DNA from: Scylla paramamosain
Taxonomy: Eukaryota; Arthropoda; Malacostraca; Decapoda; Portunidae
Length of the DNA stretch: 64,000 nt
Assembly: GCF_035594125.1 (NCBI RefSeq)
Contig: NC_087167.1
Location: forward strand, 2,542,501 to 2,606,500
Reading direction: 5' to 3'
Below the pieces are notes generated by a model. The model did not search any database, was not told the DNA's origin, and saw nothing but the letters and a program-made list of their open reading frames with translations. Positions 1 to 9,972 of the stretch are shown here, piece by piece; position 1 is the first letter of the stretch, and each line of letters begins with the position of its first letter. The position numbers were made by a program, and so were the translations under genes.

Positions 1-171
1 GCTGCCGCAGCGATGGAAGCTGTGCAGACGAACTTCAGCCTTTTCCCGCGGTTCCTGAGAAGCTCTGCTCCCGAGAAGCATTTCGGGGCTCGGGTTGCGA
101 GGCTTGTCCTCTTCAGTCTTGATGAAATGCTTCGCAAGGCTCATAGTGCGAGAGTGAAGGGCGGTTACCAT
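1..171 (-). CDS. Candidate 5' coding exon, open to the left window edge
   Basis: The minus strand carries an open frame of 57 codons from an ATG at 171-169 to the window edge with no stop, so it is at least 5'-partial in this window. A second in-frame ATG at 144-142 has A at -3 and may be the better start. The predicted peptide is polar and charged: it contains KTEEDKPRNPSPEM near residues 18-31, then an Arg/Glu-rich stretch. This looks like the disordered N-terminus of a regulatory protein, but I recognise no family or domain. The frame stays open 33 codons upstream of the first ATG, back to a stop near 270. Caution: the plus strand is also open over 1-174, so GC-rich chance openness is possible. 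A 93-bp (GA)n tract on this strand lies about 230 bp upstream. Confidence 0.3.
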   Translation of the reverse strand, partial: MVTALHSRTMSLAKHFIKTEEDKPRNPSPEMLLGSRASQEPREKAEVRLHSFHRCGS

Positions 172-394
172 TAGCAACGTTCCCCTCTGTTCCTGCTTCT
201 CGTGTTCCCGTGTTCCCGGAAACCCGGAGCCACAAATACTAACATCATTTGCTTTCCTCTCAAGAGTCCACTACTCGGCGTGTGTCAATAGTTAGGCTCA
301 GAATCCCTTGTCCCGCAACGCCTGTCTCGCTCTTCTCGCCCTTCCATCCCTAGATCCAAGCTCCCGCTCTAGGAACCCGTGCTTTGCAACATCT

Positions 395-494
<100 letters not shown>

Positions 495-682
495 AATCAT
501 AACAATAAAACACATAGGATTTTTTTTTCATTGTTCTCCTCTCCTAGATCCAATCTACTCTACGCTTTATTTGAGCTGAGTCAGTGTAGTGAGGATAACG
601 GGACTGTTACCCTCTCGATTTAGAGAGAGAGAGAAAAAAAAAAAATCAGATTGTACGCTGTTCTCGGCCTGTTATTATTGTG

Positions 683-684
<2 letters not shown>

Positions 685-733
<49 letters not shown>
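685..733. repeat. (GA)n microsatellite, 48 bp
   Basis: Perfect GA run in purine/pyrimidine-rich DNA, with a short GA run at 621-635 and a T-run at 775-792. Confidence 0.99.
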
Positions 734-735
<2 letters not shown>

Positions 736-917
736 CTGCCTTGTTTTGGTCAACTAAACTTTTGCATTTCCCGTGTTTTTTTTTTTTTTTTTGAGAGGAA
801 GAGAGAGCTAATGGTGCATTTATCAATCGTTTTCGCATGTATAATTATTTTTTTATTAATTTATTTGGTGTTGGCTAACTCATGAATCAGAAAGTATGGC
901 AATCCTTTATTAGGCAG

Positions 918-918
<1 letters not shown>

Positions 919-964
<46 letters not shown>
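919..964. repeat. (CA)n microsatellite, 46 bp
   Basis: Perfect CA run that ends about 17 bp before the 161-bp tandem duplication. The bases in between resemble the end of the duplicated unit, so the CA tract may have replaced part of an earlier copy. Confidence 0.98.
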
Positions 965-967
<3 letters not shown>

Positions 968-980
968 AGAACAGGTAGAC

Positions 981-1302
981 TGCGGAAGGAAAGAATGAGT
1001 TTTGCCTGAAGGAAATGAGTAAACTAGAAATACAAAGCTCCAAGGGATGTCATGAAACGCAAGATAATGGAGACAATGCAAGAGAATGGAGGCAGAGCGA
1101 AGGAAAAGTAACATTGATAGCGAGAGAACAAGAATAGGGCTCAGAGAGGAAAAATATGAGGTCTGTCAGAGGGGAATGAATAAACTAGAAATGGAAAGTA
1201 CTGCAGGGCGTTACAAAAGGGCACGTAATGGAAACAATGCAGGGGAGTGAAGGCAGAGGGAAAGAAAAGATGATCGTAACGTGAGACAGGAGACGAGTAA
1301 TG
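981..1302. repeat. Two-copy tandem duplication, period ~161 bp
   Basis: Copy 1 (981-1140) and copy 2 (1141-1302) align almost without gaps. Shared landmarks are AAACTAGAAA at 1021 and 1182, GGA(G/A)ACAATGCA in the middle, and a GGCAGAG(C/G)G block near the end. The divergence between copies indicates an old duplication. No coding frame is conserved between them. Confidence 0.9.
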
Positions 1303-2203
1303 GCAGTCAGTGTGTGCTGGCAATGAAGTGAAAAATGGTTATTGCGTAACTTGTGAAAATGCGTAGTGACTCTTAGCTACTACTACTACTACTACTTTTT
1401 TTTTTTTTTTAGCGTACAGTGGAGTCATATTTTAATTTCCTGGATGTGATCAGGGTAATACGGTGACCACGTATAGATGAACCCATGAATGTTTATTATA
1501 TTGTGTAATTTTAACGGTTAAATCTTAAATACAGTGAGTGATTTTGCCCTCGACATTACTCAGTTAGCATAATCGCGCCCGCTTCCTCGTTATATAAGTT
1601 TGTTAACATAATGAACGAATAATATTTCAGTATTATGGGTATTACTCATAATATTGATGTTCCACATGTTGAAGTAGATAAATAAAGACGTTTGTAGGAT
1701 TTCGGTAAAAATCAATATCATCGTGCCTTCATTATCTTCACGGCGAGGATCCTGTGGTATTTATCATTACATATTGTTGTGTATAGCGTGTTACAGAGAC
1801 AGTAATAGGATGAGAATTAGTTAATAAATGAAAAAAATAAAATATAAAAAATCTTTACTACAGCACGATCCGAGTTTAGTATAGTTGATGGTAAAAAGTT
1901 CTGTTTTCTCAGAGCATGTTAGGTTTCGTTTTCTACTTCTAGCATGGATGACACGGGTAGACTGAAAAGTTTTCGCACCTTACTGACTATAATAGTGATA
2001 ATTTCTTCCATACTTTAGACTATTCGAGCAGGAATAAAGGAATAATTACCTAGGATTTTATTTGATAAATATCAATGGTGGATGGACCAGACTAGATGGA
2101 CAGTTTAATATTTTCCACCAAGTCATTATTTTTTTTCTTCATTTTACGAGTTCTCATTATGTGCTTGGGACTATTTTGGAAATGAGATGCCTTAGGACAG
2201 AAG

Positions 2204-2204
<1 letters not shown>
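1303..2204. other. Anonymous AT-rich DNA
   Basis: A short (TAC)n run followed by T16 lies at 1376-1410. Otherwise I see no repeat family member, splice-bounded open frame or RNA gene. Confidence 0.6.

Positions 2205-2270
<66 letters not shown>
2205..2270. repeat. (GA)n microsatellite, 66 bp
   Basis: Perfect GA run whose last base directly abuts a retrotransposon tail fragment beginning CTTCTTGCAGC at 2271. Confidence 0.99.
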
Positions 2271-2273
<3 letters not shown>

Positions 2274-2312
2274 CTTGCAGCTTCCCTTATTTTCTTATGT
2301 TCTTATGTTCGA
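2271..2312 (+). mobile_element. Non-LTR retrotransposon 3' tail fragment
   Basis: Matches the last part of the dispersed tail shared by about nine sites in the window: CTTCTTGCAGCTTCCC, then a short tandem TTCTTATG repeat. The upstream part (ACTGCCACGTG...) is missing and (GA)n takes its place, so the (GA)n either grew into the element or marks its breakpoint. Confidence 0.7.
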
Positions 2313-2424
2313 ATAAGAGAGCACATTTACCTTAAGACACATTTGCCTTTAATTATATCCAAATTCTATACAAAGAGTCATAGTCGTAGTGTAGTTACAT
2401 AAAGACTTTCAAGACAAAAACGAA

Positions 2425-2570
2425 TAAGTTAAATAACATAGGGAGGTTTAAAGGAGGATTGCATAAATTTATAGATATACATAGATTATAGATGGAAAGA
2501 ACTATATTATATACAGGGACTGCCACGTGAAGGCCTATACTGGCTTTTTCCAGCTATGTTTCTATATAAA
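2425..2570 (+). mobile_element. Non-LTR retrotransposon 3' end, 5'-truncated
   Basis: At about 2446-2487 the plus strand reads RFKGGLHKFIDIHRL and a stop, a decayed form of the FK.RLDKF reverse-transcriptase C-terminus typical of CR1/Jockey-like elements. The family tail follows from 2515 (CAGGGACTGCCACGTG, then a degraded CTTCTTGCAGC block). No catalytic reverse-transcriptase motifs remain. Confidence 0.7.
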
Positions 2571-2805
2571 ATTTCCAAATAGCGGTATTCCACAAGTCGA
2601 GAAAATGGTAAACCGTGTCTGTAATTGTTCAGTGTGCTCTGCTTGTCGACTATTGTATGCGACTGACGTTCGTGGCCAGATTTACGTAGAAAACGGTAAA
2701 ATTCAATGCACTCTCCAATAGGGGCGACTTCCTTAGATTATGAGAGATAGGGAAGAGGTTTGCTTCATTTATTTGATAACCTGACGGTGTGATTCTCTCC
2801 TACAG

Positions 2806-2908
2806 GGTTCTGAGGGAGAAGGAGGCTGGCGATGAGGAGTTCGTGGCGCTGTGTCGACTACGGCGGGGGGCGGCCAGGCATTCCCTTGTTCATCTGCTAC
2901 ATTTACCG
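2806..2908 (+). CDS. Candidate internal exon, 103 bp, unknown gene
   Basis: The segment lies between a near-consensus acceptor (TTCTCTCCTACAG ending at 2805) and a near-consensus donor (CCG then GTGAGT at 2909). Only one frame is open: one base completing a codon, then 34 codons (VLREKEAGDEEFVALCRL... HLLHLP) ending in phase 0. Base composition is GC-rich compared with the AT-rich flanks. No domain is recognisable. Joining it in phase to the possible acceptor at 3469/3470 (CTCCTTGTCAG) would continue with a frame that has a hydrophobic stretch but runs into the (GT)n/(GA)n tract at 3677, so I cannot propose a credible gene model. Chance splice-site pairs are expected in 64 kb. Confidence 0.25.
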
Positions 2909-3036
2909 GTGAGTGTTAACCCGTGTGGCTGGAAACGTGCATCTTCTGACTGGCTGGATGGATGAATGGGGAGGTGGCTGGCTGGATGGAGGGATGGATA
3001 GGTGATTAGATGCGTTTTGGTTGCCTCTCAGTATGT

Positions 3037-3090
3037 TACTATTATTATTATTATTATTGTTGTTGTTGTTCTTGTTGTTCTTGTTGTTGT
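3037..3090. repeat. (TTA)n/(TTG)n compound trinucleotide repeat
   Basis: TTA units pass into TTG units with occasional CTTG interruptions. These give the Leu/Tyr/Cys/Asn homopolymer frames on either strand. Confidence 0.95.
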
Positions 3091-3183
3091 CTCTCTTCCT
3101 GCCTGCCTGTTGGCTTATCTGTATCTCTGCCATTCAGTCAATCAGTCAGTCAGTCATTAAGTTATTCAACCAGCTTGTTGGTG

Positions 3184-3185
<2 letters not shown>

Positions 3186-3246
<61 letters not shown>
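3186..3246. repeat. (CT)n microsatellite, 61 bp
   Basis: Perfect CT run. It could serve as a polypyrimidine tract for the AG at 3262-3263 just downstream. Confidence 0.99.
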
Positions 3247-3248
<2 letters not shown>

Positions 3249-3286
3249 GCACGTACCACACAGATCTACATATACGTGGCCTTCGC

Positions 3287-3360
3287 ATGGCTACCCTCCT
3301 CACTATTACTAAGACCATGCCATGCCACCTTGCCAAGGACACCAGCGCGGGTCTCATAAG
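3287..3360 (+). CDS. Candidate first coding exon ending at a strong donor
   Basis: An ATG at 3287 with G at +4 opens a 24-codon frame (MATLLTITKTMPCHLAKD... then SAGLI) with two spare bases, ending exactly at AAG|GTAAGG (donor at 3361). If the AG at 3262-3263 is an acceptor, the frame stays open from 3264. No downstream exon in the right phase was found: the nearest good acceptor (3469/3470) gives an immediate stop in this frame. Not recognised. Confidence 0.15.
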
Positions 3361-3676
3361 GTAAGGAGCAACAGCAGGTGCCTAGTAATAGCATGTGTAG
3401 ATTCTGGCGCCATAACAATTGCACAAGGTCACATGACTTACATCACGTTATGTACTGGTCTCCTTGTCAGTTAAGGAGGTGTTGGAGTTGTTGGTATTTC
3501 CGTCATGTGAGAGGGAATGTAGTGTTACTGAAGGACTTATGCGTCGCCGTGTGCTGGCCTCGGCACGCTGCAGCATCGCCTATCATAGTGAGGGTCTCAG
3601 GGCTACTTGTTGGGGCCGTATGCTTCTCAGCAGGTCTCCTGGTGACGGGAGTGGTGTTGAATCGTGAAGCACCACT

Positions 3677-3717
3677 TGTGTGTGTGTGTGGTGTGTGTGT
3701 GTGTGTGTGTGTGTTTG

Positions 3718-3816
<99 letters not shown>

Positions 3817-3829
3817 GAGGGGGGGAGAA
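3677..3829. repeat. Compound (GT)n-(GA)n microsatellite
   Basis: A (GT)n run (3677-3714), a seven-base spacer, then about 108 bp of (GA)n that ends in a G-rich degenerate segment. Confidence 0.98.
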
Positions 3830-4230
3830 AGTAATGATAGTGTAAATGTAATTTCGTATTATCATAGTTCTCCTTCTAATGCTGAAGAAATTGTGAGAAA
3901 ACATCAACGGCATGCCGTTTTCTGTGGATACACATGATATACTATGATAGTGCTGAGCAAGTCTCCGTTGAAGCAGTTAGGCGTGGGAAAATGCTCTCAC
4001 TCCCTTTTCTGTCTCACTGCCAGTGATGAGACGTGACGAGAACTTATATTGATAGGTACTGAATTCTGAACTTTAGAATTTGATTAGTGTTATGGAAAAT
4101 TTACTTCTTTTATTTATTTTTAAGGTAACAAGGCGATTGGTCAAGGCACAAAACGTAATCAATTAAGTAATTAATTGAAAAGGAGAAAATGTACCCACTC
4201 AGCTTGCTTATTACCAAAAGAGTTAAAGAA
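3830..4230. other. Anonymous DNA between microsatellites
   Basis: AT-rich single-copy-like sequence. I see no open frame with splice signals and no repeat-family match. Confidence 0.6.
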
Positions 4231-4385
<155 letters not shown>

Positions 4386-4833
4386 TAAATGAGTGAAAGG
4401 GATTAAAAATGAAGATAGAAACATTATTTTGAATCGCTTGTTTAGGAAATAGATACCGATCTGCCAGCCTAAGCAAGGTGTGACTGGGTATCTAGACAGT
4501 AACCATAACCAAGGTGCTGTTGTGGTGTTATGGATAATGATGTGTACCTGTTTGATGGTCTCGTGCAGCAAATTGTTATGAGCATCAATACCTTTTACCA
4601 ACCGTCAGCATTCAACAAGCACAGTAGACCTGCAGAGTGAAGGGTGAGTGACGACGGCTCCCTCTCCTCATGACAAGCTGAATCTGATTGCCTCGCGCAC
4701 GTGCCTGTTGTGTTGCCCTGTGGCCGCCACCTGACACGAGGAAACTTCTTTATGGCCTCCGCTTTCATGCTAGAGAGTGTTTCATGTGCTGTGGATGCTT
4801 CATGACCTTTGTCATGCAGTAGACTCAGAAGTA

Positions 4834-4921
4834 GATGATGAGCATGATGATAGTGACGACGATGATGATAATGATGGTGGTGATGATAATAATGATGATG
4901 GTGGTGGTGTTGGTGTTGATG
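4834..4921. repeat. Imperfect (GAT)n/(GGT)n trinucleotide repeat
   Basis: GAT units with AAT, GAC and GGT variants. The rest of 4377-5091 shows no feature I can support. Confidence 0.9.
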
Positions 4922-5091
4922 GACTGCATAGCGCTAAGAATCACAAATATTAATCATTGTGCCTAGTCGTGCTACTTATATAAACAGAAGTTCAGATGTA
5001 TGGAAAGTAAGCCATCAGTATCATAAGTCGTTTGTGTCATTCCTCATCTATCAACAATTCAGTGTCAAGTGTTCAAAAAGTATTATGATAT

Positions 5092-5288
5092 TTCACAAAC
5101 GGATTGGTGCATAACTGGAAAATACTTAGTGATCATGAAGTTAATGCAGCGTCAACTGGTGGCTTTAAAAGAAGACTAGATACATATGCTGATAATCATG
5201 ATAGGTCAGGGTAGGTTAGTATGTTTTCTACAGGTACTGCCGCGAGTAGGTCATACGGTTTCTAGCAGCTTCCAATACTTCCTTACAG
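5092..5288 (+). pseudogene. Reverse-transcriptase C-terminal fragment plus 3' tail
   Basis: The best preserved retrotransposon remnant in the window. The frame from 5092 to the stop at 5212-5214 reads FTNGLVHNWKILSDHEVNAA then STGGFKRRLDTYADNHDRSG. This fits the known end of CR1/Jockey-type reverse-transcriptase polyproteins, where a WN.L....V.A segment precedes FK.RLD. The family tail follows the stop in the usual order: TACTGCCGCGAGTAGG, a CTTCTTGCAGC variant, then TTCC-rich sequence. The element is 5'-truncated with no catalytic domain, so it is immobile. Subfamily is uncertain. Confidence 0.75.
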
Positions 5289-5639
5289 CTTTGATTTATC
5301 CTGTTTGACGTCACCACTTCTGCTTCAGCGTTGACTGTTTTCCGGAGAATACATACAAGTAATAGGCGGCTTATGTATTGTGGGCAGTCCAGCTCATGCG
5401 GTGGGGCCTTGCTGGGTGTAACTGTGCTCGCTCCGGCGTGACCTCCAGCAGGGACACGCAGCCATTATGCTCAGTGATTTGCCAGCAACCTCCATGAAAT
5501 TATTGTAACTCATGCTCTGTTTTGTATTGACGTGTATTATGCTTGTGATTATTATTATGTCTTGATGTTAATGGATTGTAATTACTGCAGATTATTAACA
5601 TTCTTTACCGTTTTTCAAGCCGATGTTTTGATTTTCTTT

Positions 5640-5643
5640 TCTT

Positions 5644-5678
<35 letters not shown>

Positions 5679-5689
5679 TGTGTGTGTGT
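5640..5689. repeat. Poly(T) followed by (GT)n
   Basis: A T-run of about 25 bases passes directly into 24 bp of GT. Confidence 0.97.
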
Positions 5690-5756
5690 TATGTACGACT
5701 AGTCTGTCTGAGATTACTGCAGGATAAATATTTTCCCTGTTGATGAGAGAACAGCT

Positions 5757-5988
5757 TAACCCTTTTACTGCTATAGTCGTCCTTTGGTAACATTCACAGC
5801 ACAATAAAAGTTTACGTGCATACACACACACACACACACAGAAAAAAAAAAAAAGAGAGAGAGAATGTGAGGCTATATTTTTCTCTCCTTGGCTACAGAA
5901 CTATTTATGAGTCAGCAGCAGTACAAGAATGTATCCAAAAAGTTATATATTCCTATAGGAAATTTATGTCTCAGCGGAAAGGGTTAAG
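5757..5988 (+). mobile_element. MITE-like element, family 2, copy A
   Basis: About 230 bp bounded by imperfect inverted termini: TTAACCCTTTTACTGCTA at the left and GCGGAAAGGGTTAA at the right. It aligns along its length with the reverse complement of 34373-34612, sharing GTCGTCCTTTG near the left end and a TTAT..TCCTATAGGAAAT block near the right. It has no coding capacity, so any movement would be non-autonomous. Internal (CA)n, A13 and (GA)n runs at 5822-5866 sit where copy B has a much shorter CACACAGAGAAGAGAGAG segment. Confidence 0.75.
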
Positions 5989-6570
5989 CCATATATTACT
6001 CTGGCTTAGAGATTCTTAGCGCTGTGTGAGGGTAAGGCGCAGTTAATATCATATGAGAGAGACACTGGCTTCACATCCCCCGTATACAGATGCCATGTCC
6101 TCGTAACCCTTTCCAGGATGCCATACAGCCTGGTAAACAGCGATCGGTAGGCCTTGTTGCGCTAGAGACTGGGTGTGTGATGTGTAATTCATTCTTCTCT
6201 ACTTTGATTGTCGGCCCCGTGTGGTTTCATAACGTGCCTTAAATGAATATCAAGGCTGCCTTTCCCTGAAGTGTTCATTGCTCGAGTGTACCAATGCTCT
6301 AATGCTGCCAGACACCTCTCTTGCTGCAGCGTAACTAAGGCAACAGTGAAGGCACGCAAAGCTGCTCCACACTGATCTTAAGGTATAATTAAGCAATGGG
6401 GGATTGTGAAATATGACACAAGGACCCGCCTCTCCATTCACGAGATACGCGTGTAAATATTGTCTGGTGTTGTTGGTGGTCCGCTTTCCTGCACTCGTAT
6501 TTTCCGTTTGGCATATTATGTGAGGTGAATTTATATCCATACTACATTATAATTTTTTTCTTCTAGGCTC
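5989..6570. other. Anonymous DNA
   Basis: No supported feature. A 96-codon minus-strand frame over 6250-6540 has no recognisable domain and no good splice context. Confidence 0.55.
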
Positions 6571-6750
6571 GCATTCCGAAACGATTTGAGCTTTAAAAAC
6601 TATTTTCGGATACTCATGGGTTTATTTTTCCAATGGTTATATGGAGTCCATATTAAACTATCACTAGAGCCATGAAAACACTCTTGAAAATACCATTAAT
6701 TCCTACTAGACATTGTTAAAGTAGTCGGGATAAGACAAAACATCGGAGAA
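6571..6750 (+). mobile_element. MITE-like element, family 1
   Basis: Starts with the family terminus (ATTCCGAAACGATTTGAG) and shares the internal block TATCACTAGAGCCATGAAAA, then CTTGAAAATACC, then AAGTAGTCGGGATAA. The right terminus is badly degraded. Non-coding. Confidence 0.7.
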
Positions 6751-8753
6751 GGGTGCCTCTGGATGGGCTCGGCAGTGTTGAAACGCTGGCGCAGTTTCAG
6801 AACTCAATTCTGTCATGATTTCTTCCGAGAATGTATTTACGGGATATTGAAGGCAACTATATGAGGCACCTGCAGGCTCGCGGCGTCCTTTGTGGTCACG
6901 CTAGCCGGCAGCAGCGCCTCGTGGCCTTGCTCGCACAGCCTCGAGGCGGTCGTCGTTTTGCTTGACATGAAGCTCTCCCGGCGCGAACGATTGCGGAAGG
7001 AAGGAAGGTAAAAAATAAAAAAAATAAAAGCATGGAAAAGAAAATCCGACGCTTGTCAAACCAAGGTCTGGTAGTGTGTGTGTGTATGTGTGTGTGTGTG
7101 TGTGTGTGCAGCTTTACGAGTATACATAACTGTGTATATGCAGCGTATGTTCAACTACTCACGTCATGAATATATTGTACAAAATACGATTTCCTGCCCC
7201 AGTGTGTAGGGTTGTGTGATGACGGGTTGTTCTGATGGACGGGCAGGGAGGGAGGGGTCCTTGGAGGGTCCTTGGCAATGTCCTTGGTGGCAGTCTGACT
7301 CAGGGCCTCGCGTCGACCAATAGCCATGCATCAGTAAACTTGCGGAAGGCTTAAATTGATGCCTTGTCCCTCACTGTCTTATTCTGAACACTGAGAGGCA
7401 GTAAAATGTTGTATTCTATGGTGCTGATATTTATTCATATGGAAAAATAAGCGCACCAGCATATTTACATACAATACCCGCCTCTATCCCTTGACCCGAT
7501 AACCTTGTGGAAGTGTACTCGAGGTTGGATCATCAGGAAGGTTGAAGAAAACGCGGCCAACAATGTTTGAAATTTATCAGTGCTCGTTTTGTGGCTACAG
7601 GAGCTCCTCTGCTTATAATACCACGCTATTCTTTTAGCTCACCAATTTGTGAACCACACCTACCCTGGGATGATTTGTTCACTTATCAGGCTTTTGATAA
7701 TTTGTATATATATTCAGATACATATAAGGGGTGTTGGCCAAGGGCTACACAAAATTTATAAAGACCATACATTACTACCACTCCCTGAAATTTTTAGATA
7801 GCTTTGAAGGGATTAGCCAGTCAAGAGAGAACTACACATCTGTAGCTGGATTATTCTTACTACGTCACTGGAGCGACTTGTTATAAGAGGAATTTATATG
7901 AATGCAGAGGCGGCACATGTTGTCTGCATGGTGGAGTGTTAAGGCGTGTAAGGAAGGAGGAAAGGGGAGAAATAAGGAGGTGTTCGAGAAGCGGCGCTGG
8001 GAAGTCAGTCAGTGCATGAGGAGGAAGCCGCGCCAGTTCCCAGGCAAGCAGACCTTCTCCTCCCACACGAGTTTCAATCTTCCGATAATTTACATGAAGG
8101 AAACATTATTTATCTTTCATGTTTTATAATATTTTCAAGATTTTCTAAGGTTCCTTTTTTCTTCTCACTTTTGCGCTCCGCCTTAAAATAATGAGAGTTT
8201 CAGGTAAGAAATTGAGATATAAATGTGATTTATAAGTTCCTCGATAACAGTTTATTTTATTCTTCGTAAAACCTTTTTGCTTATGACTCATCCAATCGCT
8301 TCTCCCAATTACTTCATAATTTGATATAGTATGATTGAGTACTACATAATATAACGTGGTCTCCTTAATTCGTCCTTCTCCTTTCTGAGTTTCTTTGTCT
8401 GAATCCATTTATGTTTCTGTTATCTACCAAACTCAGAGGTATGGAGATCATTCTATGTGCGCAAAAAGTATAAGACGCCCTGAATCTTGAAGGTAGCTCG
8501 TATACGTTAAAAGGAGTAGTGCATCTCATCCACACGTTCTCTTTCCATTCGTATTGTGAAAAGCACCTACGGAGAACACATCCTCTGGTCTTCGTGGAAC
8601 TCTGAAATCGTTGGTATGAGTCTCAGTTCAATTGTATAAGAACATGTTTCGTTTTAGAGGCTGATCTCGTGTGTGCGTGTGTGTGTGCATGTCCAACGTC
8701 CGGCTATCTGTTGCTGAAGTGAACTACATCCCAAGGTCTTCCTCCATCATTAC
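6751..8753. other. Anonymous DNA with minor repeats
   Basis: Contains (GT)n at 7076-7107 and 8669-8687, and a short tandem of GGGTCCTTGG-like units at 7256-7288. A GC-richer patch at 6870-7000 and another at 7900-8070 have short open frames on both strands but no domain. No gene can be supported. Confidence 0.55.
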
Positions 8754-8826
8754 CACCACCAACAACACCACAGCCACAATCAACGCGACCTTCACCACCA
8801 CCACCACCACCACCACCACCACCACA
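8754..8826. repeat. (ACC)n trinucleotide repeat
   Basis: Imperfect ACC/AAC units become a perfect ACC run from 8792. The Thr and Trp homopolymer frames are artefacts. Confidence 0.95.
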
Positions 8827-9000
8827 CATCAACTTCATTCGTATCAAAGCTGAGGATCGCGGGAGTAGAGTCACGAGGCGTCTCTATCAGGGGCCGTGAG
8901 CGTTCATTAGAGGCAAGGGCAGTGGGAGGCATCGTAAGAGTGTGATAACTTAAGGGAAGGGAAGCGATACGAGGAGGAAGAGAGGGAGAATGAGATAACA

Positions 9001-9072
9001 AAAAAAAAAAAAAAAAGTTGGCAATGAAGGAGATTAGTGGGAATGACTGTGTGTGTGTGTGTGTGTGTGTGG
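9001..9072. repeat. Poly(A) run and (GT)n microsatellite
   Basis: An A-run at 9000-9016 and GT dinucleotides at 9049-9072, separated by unique sequence. Confidence 0.93.
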
Positions 9073-9200
9073 CATTAGTTTTTCTTTCTTATTATCCAGA
9101 ATACATATAATAATTTCATACTGCTATTCCACAACAAAAAATATAAGGAAAATCATTGTCTACCTGTCCTGTGCATCACTACACCTGTCCGTCATTAAAT

Positions 9201-9523
9201 CTGTAAACGGCGACGCATATATAAGTGCTGTTATGGAAACCTCTCGGAATAATGTTACTTTTTATTAATGCTATATGTATTTTTCTAAAGGCATTATTTC
9301 CTGTATAATTTACTTTATATCTGTTTCTTTATTATTGCATCCATATGGTGCATCATTATTTTATTTTATCTGTAAATGGCATCGTTATAGAAACTTTTTT
9401 AGAATATCGTACTTTTTTTTATTCTTCATATATTTTCTAAAGACATCACCTCCTTCGTTGCTTACGTTAGATGCATTTCTTTATCATAGTGTCCATATGG
9501 TGCATGAATGTTTTCTTTGATCT
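9201..9523. repeat. Two-copy tandem duplication, period ~165 bp
   Basis: Copy 1 (9201-9369) and copy 2 (9370-9523) both begin CTGTAAA(C/T)GGC and share TATTTTCTAAAG. Both end with GTCCATATGGTGCAT-like sequence followed by TTTATCT or TTGATCT. The unit is AT-rich and non-coding. Copy 2 has small deletions. Confidence 0.88.
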
Positions 9524-9937
9524 AACTCAATATACGGAACACAATACTCACTACGCAACGAAGACGAATGATGTTAACGCTAATATTAGTATTCAAGAGG
9601 CGTGGCCCCTCAGGGATGGAACAAAGAAGAGGTGACAGTCTATATAAAAAAGTGAATATTAATAGCATCAGATAAACTAATTCGGATAAGAACGTCGTGT
9701 TTATCCGAAAGTGGCAGCGCCGATAGCCTTAGACCAGCGAGCTCGCACCCTGACACTGCAGAAGGCGGCGACGGAGGCGTAGATAAGTGTCAAGCCACAA
9801 TCATCACCACCTGCGCGCGCTGCTCTCTTACCACTGTGCTTTATGTCCCTCAACCAAACCCACTCGTAGGTATTTCCGAGCACGAACTGTAGAATTATTT
9901 TTGGCCCATGGTAAATGACTATCAAGGGCGGGTGAGT

Positions 9938-9972
9938 GAGTCCCGCCCTCGTCCCGCCCTCCCCGCCCTCCT
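9938..9972. promoter_or_regulatory. Cluster of GC-box-like CCCGCCCT motifs
   Basis: Three CCCGCCC-type motifs within about 25 bp on the plus strand (from about 9942, 9952 and 9960), next to a GGGCGGG on the same strand at about 9928. The motif resembles Sp1-type sites, but a regulatory role is only a guess. A 97-codon minus-strand frame overlaps it (9701-9994) and has no recognisable domain. Confidence 0.15.

Noticed and set aside
3378..3845. 155-codon frame with a hydrophobic stretch ([20 protein letters not shown])
   Set aside because: The C-terminal third is microsatellite-encoded, and a competing frame (3464-3667) is equally open. It could only be real as an exon from 3470, which cannot be shown.
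6105..6120. Possible family-2 terminus (GTAACCCTTTCCAGG)
   Set aside because: Only eight or nine bases match and no body or second end follows.
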